Virus record (IMG/VR): IMGVR_UViG_3300013092_000003 | Location: 1 to 28,463 of that record | Origin: a virus | Strand: one strand, 5' to 3' | Length of the DNA stretch: 28,463 bases | In this document: positions 22,957 through 28,463 of the stretch, piece by piece | How the letters are laid out: every line of letters starts with the position of its first letter | Numbering within the stretch: position 1 is the first letter of the stretch | Notes under the pieces: model-generated | Databases searched by the model: none | The model's input: the letters and a program-made list of their open reading frames with translations, nothing else | What the model was told of the DNA's origin: nothing | Position numbers and translations under genes: made by a program

Positions 22957-23569
22957 TCCTGCCCAAGAGTTGCCTGAGCCTATAGCTGCGCCTAAACAGA
23001 GGAGTAAACCTAAAAAGCCCTCGAAGCCTGAATTAATCAACCAGCTTCGAGGTTTAATGACTTTGGAGCAATGGAATCTAATAGCTGAATTGCGAGGCAT
23101 TCCTATTCCAGCCACAGATAAAAAGAAAGACAATTTTCTCACTGGAATATTTAAAAAGAAAATCAGTGTCAGTTCAGCTAAAGGGAAGGGGCGCAATCTT
23201 CAACAATGGCTCGCAAATAAAATAAGTGAATTTACTGGACTACCATGGGGAAAGGACGAGGAGATAAGAAGTAGGGAGATGGGACAGTCCGGGCCAGACG
23301 TTGGGATGAGTTCTACTGCTCGTATGATGTTCCCATTTACTGCCGAGTGTAAGAGTGGTAATCATTGGAATCTCCCTGCTGCTATCAAGCAATGTCAGGC
23401 AAATCTCTACCCGTTTACAGATTGGTTGGTCTGTTTAGATAGACCGAGTATTCACCCTGATCAACGGATTCTGCCTATAATAATTTTGTCAGGAGAAAGA
23501 TTTTTTGAGATCATAACCAGAGAGGCATTATGTCAAATGAACTCGACCAAGCCATCAGACAAAAAATAA
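22934..23569 (+). CDS. PD-(D/E)XK nuclease, resolvase-like
   Basis: ATG 22934 has CGGAG at 22924-22928, 5 bases upstream, giving 211 residues. A Pro/Lys-rich start (PNPAQELPEPIAAPKQRSKP) precedes GKGRNLQQWLANKI. The catalytic pattern has Asp122 in MGQSGPDVGMS and Glu138 and Lys140 in FPFTAECKSG, and a supporting helix AAIKQCQAN follows. This is the PD-(D/E)XK arrangement of phage Holliday-junction-resolvase-like endonucleases. In this recombination cluster it could process branched DNA. It overlaps both neighbours. Confidence 0.75.
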   Translation: MLPQLPPNPAQELPEPIAAPKQRSKPKKPSKPELINQLRGLMTLEQWNLIAELRGIPIPATDKKKDNFLTGIFKKKISVSSAKGKGRNLQQWLANKISEFTGLPWGKDEEIRSREMGQSGPDVGMSSTARMMFPFTAECKSGNHWNLPAAIKQCQANLYPFTDWLVCLDRPSIHPDQRILPIIILSGERFFEIITREALCQMNSTKPSDKK

Positions 23570-23733
23570 AGAAACTTCATCAGATAAAAGATGAGATGAA
23601 TCAGATGTTAAAAAAAATCAACAATGTGCCTGGTCTGGAAATTAGGGTTGAAGTTTTGGAGTCTAGAAGCATTAGCGATAAGCCAGGGATAGTTGGTATC
23701 GAAATATCTGTGATGCAGGAAATCTATCCGTGA
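23530..23733 (+). CDS. Small hypothetical protein ahead of the Rad50 N-half
   Basis: This 67-residue protein has a helical, coiled-coil-like start (LDQAIRQKIKKLHQIKDEM) and a beta-like end. GAGAGG precedes ATG 23530 inside the nuclease gene, and its TGA overlaps the GTG start of the next gene. The function is not recognised. The position suggests a partner of the Rad50/Mre11 system. Confidence 0.6.
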   Translation: MSNELDQAIRQKIKKLHQIKDEMNQMLKKINNVPGLEIRVEVLESRSISDKPGIVGIEISVMQEIYP

Positions 23734-24776
23734 CTATCAAATCAATCCACCTTACAAATTTTCAATGCCACAAAGACACCGAACTAACGCTTTCTGATAG
23801 AGTCAATGTCATAATCGGCCCCAGCCGTCAGGGCAAAACAGCTATACTTAGGGCGATTCGTTGGGTGGCAGAAAATCGCCCCTCTGGAGAAGCATTCAAA
23901 CGTCATGGGTCTGAAAAAGAAGGAACTGAAGTTTCTATAGAACTCGACACCGGACAGATAGTCACCAGAGTAAAAACCAGTAATGATAATTACTATGATC
24001 TGAATGGCCAGCCATTTAGGGCATTTGGTCAGGAAGTCCCAACTCCGATATCCGAAGTTCTAAATCTCTCTCCTATAAATACAGCTGGACAGTTTGACCA
24101 ACCCTATCTCATATTTGATTCTCCAGGTGAAGTCTCCCGTCAACTCAATAAAATTGTCCACCTTGATGTTATCGATACTTCTCTCTCCAATGTGGCTGGA
24201 TTAAAGAGACAGAATGACCAAGATGTAAGAACCCAACAAAACAGACTGAATGAATTAAATGAATTGAAAGCTACTTTCCCCGACTTGGAAGGAGCCGAAG
24301 AATTTATTATCGAGTTGGAGAATCAACAGCGAGAGAAAGAAAATAAAGAACAGACTATATCGGTCGCAAGATCTATACAGAACAATCTTACTACACTGCG
24401 ATTTAATCTTACCAAGATTCAAATACCAGCAGGAGTCGAACAGAACATTGATAATCTAATCCAGAAACAAGCCGAATTAGAGCAGAAATCCTACACCTTA
24501 AATTTGCTTCGAGATAGGCAAACTATTTTGGTTGGCCTTCGGGCCAAGAGCAATGAACTGAAAAAGACTTTATCTCAGGATGGCTGGGTTAGCGAACTTC
24601 TCACAAAAAATGCTATGCTCGGTCAGAAGAAAAAGATTCTGGCCAGATTTAGTTCATTGAACGAACAGATTCGACTGGCAAGGATTAGGCTTGCAGAAAA
24701 AATGACTATAATAAAGAAAGAAGAGTTAAAATTCAAGGAGATGATGCCAAATGAGTGCCCGCTCTGTGGAAAGTGA
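23730..24776 (+). CDS. Rad50/SbcC N-terminal half ending at the zinc hook
   Basis: This 348-residue protein starts like SbcC/Rad50 (IKSIHLTNFQCHKDTELTLS), with Walker A GPSRQGKT (30-37) and the Q-loop-side sequence PINTAGQFDQPYLIFDSPGE. Coiled-coil helices run from about 155 to 335. It ends exactly with NECPLCGK, where Cys343 and Cys346 form the CxxC half of a zinc hook. Walker B, the signature motif and the returning coiled coil are absent and are found in the separate gene at 26140. GTG 23730 is a GTGA overlap. It should act with SbcD on DNA ends. Confidence 0.82.
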   Translation: MTIKSIHLTNFQCHKDTELTLSDRVNVIIGPSRQGKTAILRAIRWVAENRPSGEAFKRHGSEKEGTEVSIELDTGQIVTRVKTSNDNYYDLNGQPFRAFGQEVPTPISEVLNLSPINTAGQFDQPYLIFDSPGEVSRQLNKIVHLDVIDTSLSNVAGLKRQNDQDVRTQQNRLNELNELKATFPDLEGAEEFIIELENQQREKENKEQTISVARSIQNNLTTLRFNLTKIQIPAGVEQNIDNLIQKQAELEQKSYTLNLLRDRQTILVGLRAKSNELKKTLSQDGWVSELLTKNAMLGQKKKILARFSSLNEQIRLARIRLAEKMTIIKKEELKFKEMMPNECPLCGK

Positions 24777-24936
24777 AAAGAAGTTGAATATTTATTATGA
24801 TGGACCGTTAGATCAAGAGCTTGATAAAGCAATAACCAAAACCTTAGAAGATCAGGGCTGGATATGGCTTGGTTCTGGTACTGAATTGTCTTCTGGTGAG
24901 CGAGATTTGTCATTTTATAAAGAGATCAAAAAATGA
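24751..24936 (+). CDS. Small acidic protein between Rad50 N-half and SbcD
   Basis: This 61-residue protein includes the pattern NIYYDGPLDQELDKAI (13-28) and a terminal SGERDLSFYKEIKK. AAGGAGA precedes ATG 24751, which lies inside the zinc-hook end of the preceding gene, and the stop overlaps sbcD by ATGA. It may be a dedicated partner of the split Rad50. The family function is unknown to me. Confidence 0.65.
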   Translation: MSARSVESEKKLNIYYDGPLDQELDKAITKTLEDQGWIWLGSGTELSSGERDLSFYKEIKK

Positions 24937-25835
24937 TATTGACTGCTGATCTTCATCTCAGACGCAACCCACCACGAGCCAGAACCGATGATTATACTAC
25001 TGCACAGGAGCGAAAACTCCGCTTCATTCTGAAACAAGCCCAGACAAGCCAGCCTCTTTTGGTCGCCGGGGATTTCTTCCACCAGTCTAGGCCAGGAGAA
25101 GGTATGCTACGATGGGTTATTGATTTGTTAAGAGAATATAAGGTCAAACCCATTTGTGTCCCTGGCCAGCATGATTTGCCCGGACATTCACTGGAACAAA
25201 TAGGAGAATCTGGCCTTGGAGTTTTGGCTGCAGCTGGGGTAATACAACTATTATGTAATGATTTTTTATATGATGATGATCACCGACTATCATTATTTGG
25301 CCAAGCTTTTGGTAGTTTTGATTTTGATATTAAATTTTTGCGGAGCGACACTAATACCAAAATTCTCCTCTGGCACCACATGGTAATCAATAATGAACTC
25401 TGGCCGGGTCAAGAAGCAGATAAAGCGACTGCTATTCTAAGAAAATACAAACAGTTTAATCTCATCATCACAGGAGATAATCATCAGAGTTTTATGGTGT
25501 CGCCAAGTTCAGACCTAGATGGAAAGGAGAAATTATTGATTAACCCTGGGTCGATGATGAGAATGACTGCCACCCAAGTAGACCACAAGCCCTGTGTATT
25601 CAAATGGGAACAAGGAAAGTTGGAACAGATATTCCTTCCCATCGAAGAAAATGTGCTTGATCTAACTGAACTCGAACAAACCAAAGAACGAGATGGTCGC
25701 ATCTCTGCTTTTGTTGAGAGATTAAACACCCAACATGAAATTGGGCTCGACTTCCAAAAAAATCTCGAAATACATCTACAAACTAATGAGATAAAAGAAA
25801 ACGTTAAAAAAATCATTTGGGAGTGTGTGGAATGA
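24933..25835 (+). CDS. sbcD: SbcD/Mre11-like nuclease
   Basis: This 300-residue calcineurin-like phosphoesterase has metal-binding motifs TADLHLRR (4-11), VAGDFFHQS, PGQHDLPGH, WHHMV and TGDNHQS, ending with NPGSMMRMT. GQHD replaces the usual GNHD and GDNH the usual GHxH, variants I recall in phage homologues. Mre11/SbcD trims DNA ends and hairpins in complex with Rad50/SbcC. Here the two Rad50 halves flank it. ATGA overlaps at both ends show tight coupling. Confidence 0.85.
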   Translation: MILTADLHLRRNPPRARTDDYTTAQERKLRFILKQAQTSQPLLVAGDFFHQSRPGEGMLRWVIDLLREYKVKPICVPGQHDLPGHSLEQIGESGLGVLAAAGVIQLLCNDFLYDDDHRLSLFGQAFGSFDFDIKFLRSDTNTKILLWHHMVINNELWPGQEADKATAILRKYKQFNLIITGDNHQSFMVSPSSDLDGKEKLLINPGSMMRMTATQVDHKPCVFKWEQGKLEQIFLPIEENVLDLTELEQTKERDGRISAFVERLNTQHEIGLDFQKNLEIHLQTNEIKENVKKIIWECVE

Positions 25836-26080
25836 CCAAAGATATCGGACAAGAACTTTTGAAGATGAAGGCTCATATTTCCACCAGCAAATCTGAGGCC
25901 GACCAAATCGCGGGTCAGATAAAACAGATTGAAACTCAGCGAAGTACAGAATTGGGTTGCACCACCGATGAGGAAGCAGAGGAGTATATCAAGGAGCTTG
26001 AGGGAGATGTCTCTCAATTAGAAAAAGAACTTGATGTGGGCCTCGAAACTATCAAAAATGAATTGGGATGGACTATTTAG
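25832..26080 (+). CDS. Small coiled-coil protein of the Rad50/Mre11 operon
   Basis: ATG 25832 overlaps the sbcD stop (ATGA) and gives 82 residues. It is almost entirely charged helix (ELLKMKAHISTSKSEADQIA, then EEAEEYIKELEGDVSQLEKE). The central LGCTTDEEA could be a turn between two antiparallel helices, so it may form or extend a coiled-coil arm with the Rad50 halves. It is followed by a 59-base gap and then the C-half gene. Confidence 0.65.
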   Translation: MTKDIGQELLKMKAHISTSKSEADQIAGQIKQIETQRSTELGCTTDEEAEEYIKELEGDVSQLEKELDVGLETIKNELGWTI

Positions 26081-26139
26081 CCTATCCAGTCTTAACTCTT
26101 TGTTACGACGCATTACATTAAGTTCTATGGGGTGTTTAA

Positions 26140-26748
26140 GTGATAGTCGTACAGGATTTTCGAGTCAGACTTGAGAGAGAGAAAGGCAGGTTTGCTCAAG
26201 TACAAACTGATATTGCTCAATCCCAATCAACCCTCTCCATTCTTCAAGCACAAGTCATTGATATTGAACAAGCAGCCATTGTAATTAGAACTATAGCTCA
26301 ACAAACTCAAGAGCAACTCCAATGGTACATCTCAGATATGGTCAGTGCAGCAATCGAATCAATTTTTCCAGAAGATGATTATGAATTTAAGTTGGAATTT
26401 GTACAACGTCGTGGGAGAACCGAAGCGGATTTATTTTTGGCAGATAAAAATGGTAATCGAATCAAACCATCAGATGCTGATGGTGGAGGACTCGTAAATA
26501 TAGTGGCTTTTGCTTTGCGTGTAGCTCTATGGAGTCTATCTAAATCATCTAGGCCGATTATGATTTTAGATGAACCCATGAATTTCTTACATTCAAGAGA
26601 AGCTCATGTTAAAGTAGCTGAATTACTTAAAACTATATCAGAACAACTTCAACTTCAGATTATCATGGTAACTGGGGAAGATGAAAACACCGAAATTATT
26701 GAGGGTGCAGATAAAGTATTTAAAGTTTCCAAAGGAAGTCTTGTATGA
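26140..26748 (+). CDS. Rad50/SbcC C-terminal half (separate gene)
   Basis: This 202-residue protein has a coiled-coil start (7-50), then the nucleotide-binding half: FKLEFVQRRGRTEADLFL, a signature-like DADGGGLVNIVAFALR (112-127), Walker B RPIMILDEPMNFL (138-150) and IIMVTGEDEN (174-183). The signature is GGG rather than LSGGE, and the switch-loop His of typical VTHD is absent. It should assemble with the N-half at 23730 to form one ATPase. GTG 26140 is the only start near the 5' stop (TAA 26137-26139), and its ribosome site is weak. Confidence 0.78.
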   Translation: MIVVQDFRVRLEREKGRFAQVQTDIAQSQSTLSILQAQVIDIEQAAIVIRTIAQQTQEQLQWYISDMVSAAIESIFPEDDYEFKLEFVQRRGRTEADLFLADKNGNRIKPSDADGGGLVNIVAFALRVALWSLSKSSRPIMILDEPMNFLHSREAHVKVAELLKTISEQLQLQIIMVTGEDENTEIIEGADKVFKVSKGSLV

Positions 26749-26789
26749 GTAAAAAAGAGTGTGATAGACGAAGCCGACAAGGTAATTAA
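26745..26789 (+). CDS. Possible 14-residue microprotein
   Basis: ATG 26745 overlaps the Rad50 C-half stop (ATGA) after AAAGGAAG and encodes MSKKECDRRSRQGN before TAA. The spacing is good, but the length is tiny, so it may be a remnant or a leader before the RNA gene. Confidence 0.25.
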   Translation: MSKKECDRRSRQGN

Positions 26790-26816
26790 AATCAAGAAAA
26801 TAAAAGGAGTTTCCGC

Positions 26817-26822
26817 TATAAT
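26817..26822 (+). promoter_or_regulatory. -10 box for the structured RNA
   Basis: TATAAT at 26817-26822 in GCTATAATATAGAATATACC matches the recurrent box. No clear -35 is seen. A start about 7-9 bases downstream (26829-26831) would begin the RNA just before its proposed guide segment. Confidence 0.5.
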
Positions 26823-26829
26823 ATAGAAT

Positions 26830-27016
26830 ATACCTGTCCGAGAAAACAGTGAACAATTATCCTGGGGCGGCCCGGCGGCAACCGGGAGAAGATTCAGCCT
26901 GGCTTGTACTCCAAGCCGTAAGACTCCAAGGGTAAGTAGGCTGACTGCCCCCTTGAAAGCCGGGAGTAAAGGTGTAGCAAGTGCCGAAATCCGGCCCCCA
27001 GGAACCTTTTGGGGGG
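26830..27016 (+). ncRNA. Structured RNA resembling HEARO/omega RNA, no IscB nearby
   Basis: This G/C-rich non-coding stretch folds by eye. A closing stem pairs TCCTGGGG (26860-26867) with CCCCAGGA (26996-27003). CCCGG (26871-26875) pairs with CCGGG (26882-26886) around a CGGCAA loop. CAGCCT (26895-26900) pairs with AGGCTG (26938-26943) and encloses GGCTT/AAGCC (26901-26905, 26913-26917). Unpaired conserved-looking stretches include GGTAAGTAGG and GTGTAGCAAGTGCCGAAAT. The pattern is like my memory of HEARO RNA, the omega RNA that guides IscB nucleases, in which the guide is the 5' end. Here the segment at about 26831-26846 would be the guide. It could instead be a leader controlling the gene at 27027, since GGGGGG (27011-27016) can compete for the CCCCC at 26995-26999. 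Confidence 0.55.
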
Positions 27017-27026
27017 ATAAGGCCAA

Positions 27027-27242
27027 ATGTATCTCAAGGAAATTATTGCTGACTGGCTCAAGGAACATGGTTATGGTGGCCTTCTCCATGCCGATACTTG
27101 CTGCGGATGCGCCACAGACGACCTTATGACCTGCGGGGAACCGTCTCCGTGGTGCGAACCGGGGTATGCAGGGGAAGGCTCTTGCGAGTGCGGCGGCGAT
27201 TGCATTGCGGGAATTTGGCGGGAGAAACAGAAAGCCCCATGA
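27027..27242 (+). CDS. Small cysteine-rich phage protein
   Basis: This 71-residue protein starts MYLKEIIADWLKEHGYGGLL and continues with many cysteines (TCCGCATDD, CGEPSPWCEPGY, CECGGDC). The LKEHGYxGL...C...DDL..C....C.PGY layout resembles a common small phage protein with a presumed zinc site and unknown role. AAGG lies 5 bases before ATG 27027, directly after the structured RNA. The stop is overlapped by the next short frame (ATGA). Confidence 0.65.
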   Translation: MYLKEIIADWLKEHGYGGLLHADTCCGCATDDLMTCGEPSPWCEPGYAGEGSCECGGDCIAGIWREKQKAP

Positions 27243-27328
27243 CCCGCCCCGCCCTAATCAAGCTGGCGGTTGAGGGTGGGTGGTACAAATGCCAGACAAA
27301 AAGGAGAATCGTATGCGAAACATGGTAG
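27239..27328 (+). CDS. Possible 29-residue microprotein
   Basis: An ATGA overlap at 27239 opens MTRPALIKLAVEGGWYKCQ..., reminiscent of the start of some phage proteins (IKLAIEGGW). It ends after 29 residues and overlaps the next gene's start. It may be a truncated relic. Confidence 0.3.
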   Translation: MTRPALIKLAVEGGWYKCQTKRRIVCETW

Positions 27329-27594
27329 AAGCAGTAAAGGCAAAATCCTCGGCAATGGCAGAGGAGGTTTCGAGATTAGCGGAGGCACTAGAAGGGTTGC
27401 GCGATTCAGTGGAAATACTCCGTTCGAACTTGGATATTCCCGATCCAGAAGCAGAAGAGACCGTGTGTCCTCCCCGATCCTTGCCCAAAAACCTGGTCGA
27501 AGCCAGAGCCGTTGAATTTGAGAGCCTTACAGACAGATTAGTCTACTTGACTAGCCGTTTGGTCCCGGTTATGGAAGCGGTGAAAGCAATTTAG
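27313..27594 (+). CDS. Coiled-coil hypothetical protein
   Basis: ATG 27313 follows AAGGAG (27301-27306) by 6 bases and gives 93 residues. It has a heptad-rich helix (EVSRLAEALEGLRDSVEILR) and a second helix near the end (FESLTDRLVYLTSRLVPVME), with a Pro/Glu-rich loop between. It is probably a small dimeric coiled coil. No function is recognised. Confidence 0.6.
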   Translation: MRNMVEAVKAKSSAMAEEVSRLAEALEGLRDSVEILRSNLDIPDPEAEETVCPPRSLPKNLVEARAVEFESLTDRLVYLTSRLVPVMEAVKAI

Positions 27595-27600
27595 TACAAG

Positions 27601-27639
27601 TAGACACATGGGGCGGTTGAGTGCCGCCGCCCCCGTCTA
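27601..27639 (+). other. G/C-rich hairpin in the 110-base gap
   Basis: TAGAC (27601-27605) pairs with GTCTA (27635-27639), and GGGGCGG (27610-27616) pairs with CCGCCCC (27627-27633). Further on, a GGGGGGAAGTTTTT run (27652-27665) could add weak termination. The gap 27595-27704 holds no gene that I can support. Confidence 0.45.
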
Positions 27640-27704
27640 ATCGGCCCGTTCGGGGGGAAGTTTTTCACCCTAAAAAGCCAGAGGTTTTGGCGGGGAAGGG
27701 AATA

Positions 27705-28184
27705 ATGGATAAATGTCTGTGTTCTATATGTAGCGGCGAAACTAAGATCAAAAAGATTGACATTGACCAAGCCCACGCCTTTTTGCGGCCCATTCAAGAG
27801 CAGTACGAAGCTGAACTCGCCGCCCTCAAAACCCAACTGGCCGAGAAGGATAAACGGCTGGCGACGGCGGAAGGGTTGTTGCAGCGATGGCTTAAAAAAT
27901 TGTCAATGGATAACAAAACCGACTTACGGCTTGATACGGAAGTATTCCTCACCCCCACCAGCCCCGCAACCAACCCTGTACTGCCGGAGGGGATGGTACT
28001 GGTGAGGCGGGAGGATTGGGAGAAAGCTATAGATTTTATGGAACATACAGCAGGGATTTATTGGTCCGAAATTAAAGACCGCCTCAAAGCCGCCCTGGAG
28101 AGACAACCACTATGTTCATGTCAATCCAAAGAAAATTATGACCCTTTTTGTCCCACACATGGAACTCAAGAATTGCCCCTATAA
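27705..28184 (+). CDS. Hypothetical coiled-coil protein with terminal cysteine motifs
   Basis: ATG 27705 is preferred over an earlier in-frame start because GGGAAGGGAA precedes it. The product has 159 residues. It begins with a Cys pair (MDKCLCSICSGE), has a coiled coil (FLRPIQEQYEAELAALKTQ to about residue 65) and contains LPEGMVLVRREDWEKAID, a segment common in small phage proteins. It ends with a second cysteine region (CSCQSKENYDPFCPTHG). The two ends may bind zinc. The function is unknown. Confidence 0.65.
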   Translation: MDKCLCSICSGETKIKKIDIDQAHAFLRPIQEQYEAELAALKTQLAEKDKRLATAEGLLQRWLKKLSMDNKTDLRLDTEVFLTPTSPATNPVLPEGMVLVRREDWEKAIDFMEHTAGIYWSEIKDRLKAALERQPLCSCQSKENYDPFCPTHGTQELPL

Positions 28185-28194
28185 AGGAGGAGCT

Positions 28195-28389
28195 ATGTTT
28201 GCCTTAAAAGAATCCCCCAAAGACATGGGAAGTTGCTCCTGTGAAGACTTTTATCATGGGAATAGACCTTGGGTAGAAAGCAATCTGTCGCCAGGTTTAA
28301 CGGCAATGATACAGGGCTGGGATGCTTACTGTACCATAAAAGATTATGATGAGATAGCAAAAGAAGAAATGACAAAGGAGAAACCATGA
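28195..28389 (+). CDS. Small hypothetical protein
   Basis: ATG 28195 follows AAAGGAGG by 4 bases, giving 64 residues with a CSC pair (GSCSCEDFYHG) and a charged end (IAKEEMTKEKP). An upstream frame opening overlaps the preceding gene without a ribosome site and was not used. The stop overlaps the next start (ATGA). The family is not recognised. Confidence 0.6.
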   Translation: MFALKESPKDMGSCSCEDFYHGNRPWVESNLSPGLTAMIQGWDAYCTIKDYDEIAKEEMTKEKP

Positions 28390-28463
28390 CCGACCAAGTG
28401 TGCCCGTTCTGCGGGGCTGGATTAATTGATACATCTAATGATACTTTCCCTGCCATTGTTTAT
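28386..28463 (+). CDS. Zinc-ribbon protein, N-terminus only
   Basis: An ATGA overlap after AAAGGAGA opens MTDQVCPFCGAGLID..., and the frame continues to the window end (26 codons). CPFCG is a zinc-ribbon half. This is a partial gene, cut off by the window end. Confidence 0.55.
   Translation, partial: MTDQVCPFCGAGLIDTSNDTFPAIVY

Noticed and set aside
24701-24716. Promoter for the small gene at 24751
   Set aside because: It matches 16 bases at 18168-18183, but it lies in coding sequence (KMTIIKK) without a convincing -35, so it was not listed as a feature.
26081-26139. Possible frameshift joining the coiled-coil gene at 25832 to the Rad50 C-half
   Set aside because: The 59-base gap contains stops in the relevant frames and no slippery sequence. 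Both pieces look like complete small proteins.
26830-27016. Group I or group II intron or tmRNA for the structured RNA
   Set aside because: No group II domain V, no group I core segments that I can recognise and no tRNA-like ends are seen. The flanking genes are not interrupted.
1-28463. CRISPR array, insertion sequence or tRNA genes
   Set aside because: No regularly spaced palindromic repeats beyond the three iterons, no transposase motifs or terminal inverted repeats, and no cloverleaf were seen by eye.

Overview
This window looks like the replication, recombination and DNA-modification module of a tailed double-stranded DNA bacteriophage (or a provirus of one). All convincing genes are on the + strand, packed with ATGA, TAATG or GTGA stop/start overlaps, and most starts are preceded by AGGAGG-like ribosome binding sites. 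No structural, packaging or lysis genes are visible, and no tRNA genes. The host cannot be named. The A/T-rich sequence, strong Shine-Dalgarno sites and sigma70-like TATAAT boxes say only that it is a bacterium.

Layout. 1-283: end of a preceding gene, a promoter and a 13-bp-stem hairpin. 284-6311: a winged-helix protein that looks like a replication initiator and carries three 18-bp iterons plus A/T-rich DNA inside its own coding sequence (a candidate origin); small proteins; a phage metallopeptidase; a zinc-ribbon HAD phosphatase; a thymidylate-synthase-like enzyme; a DnaB-like helicase with a zinc insertion; and a DNA methyltransferase. 6312-13670: a 7-deazaguanine DNA-modification cassette (QueD, QueE, phosphoribosyltransferase-FolE fusion, QueC-like, DpdA-like transglycosylase). 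It is interleaved with a radical SAM/SPASM-like enzyme, a HAD-zinc protein and a SAM methyltransferase that could tailor the base further. 13588-22699: sliding clamp, a DNA polymerase III alpha fused to an iron-sulfur uracil-DNA glycosylase, a DnaX-like clamp loader ATPase, a gp32-like single-strand binding protein and a RecA/UvsX-like recombinase. 22699-26748: MazG-like pyrophosphohydrolase, a PD-(D/E)XK nuclease, and an Mre11/Rad50 system in which Rad50 is split into two genes on either side of SbcD, with two extra small proteins. 26790-27026: a compact structured RNA with its own promoter that resembles HEARO/omega RNA, with no IscB nearby. 27027-28463: short, more G/C-rich, cysteine-rich phage proteins.

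How it fits together. The polymerase, clamp, loader, helicase and SSB form a largely self-sufficient replisome. GTP is converted by FolE, QueD, QueE and QueC to preQ0, and DpdA would then insert it into the phage DNA in place of guanine, probably as protection against host restriction. Three proteins (a G/C-rich basic protein at 8123, the polymerase tail and the SSB tail) share the cysteine pattern CQxCx5CA, which suggests a common docking or metal-binding module. A recurring CTATAATATA box precedes several operons.

The most interesting candidates are the in-gene iteron origin, the enlarged 7-deazaguanine cassette, the polymerase-UDG fusion, the split Rad50, the shared cysteine module and the orphan omega-RNA-like transcript. 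Family assignments rest on motifs read by eye. No database search was run.
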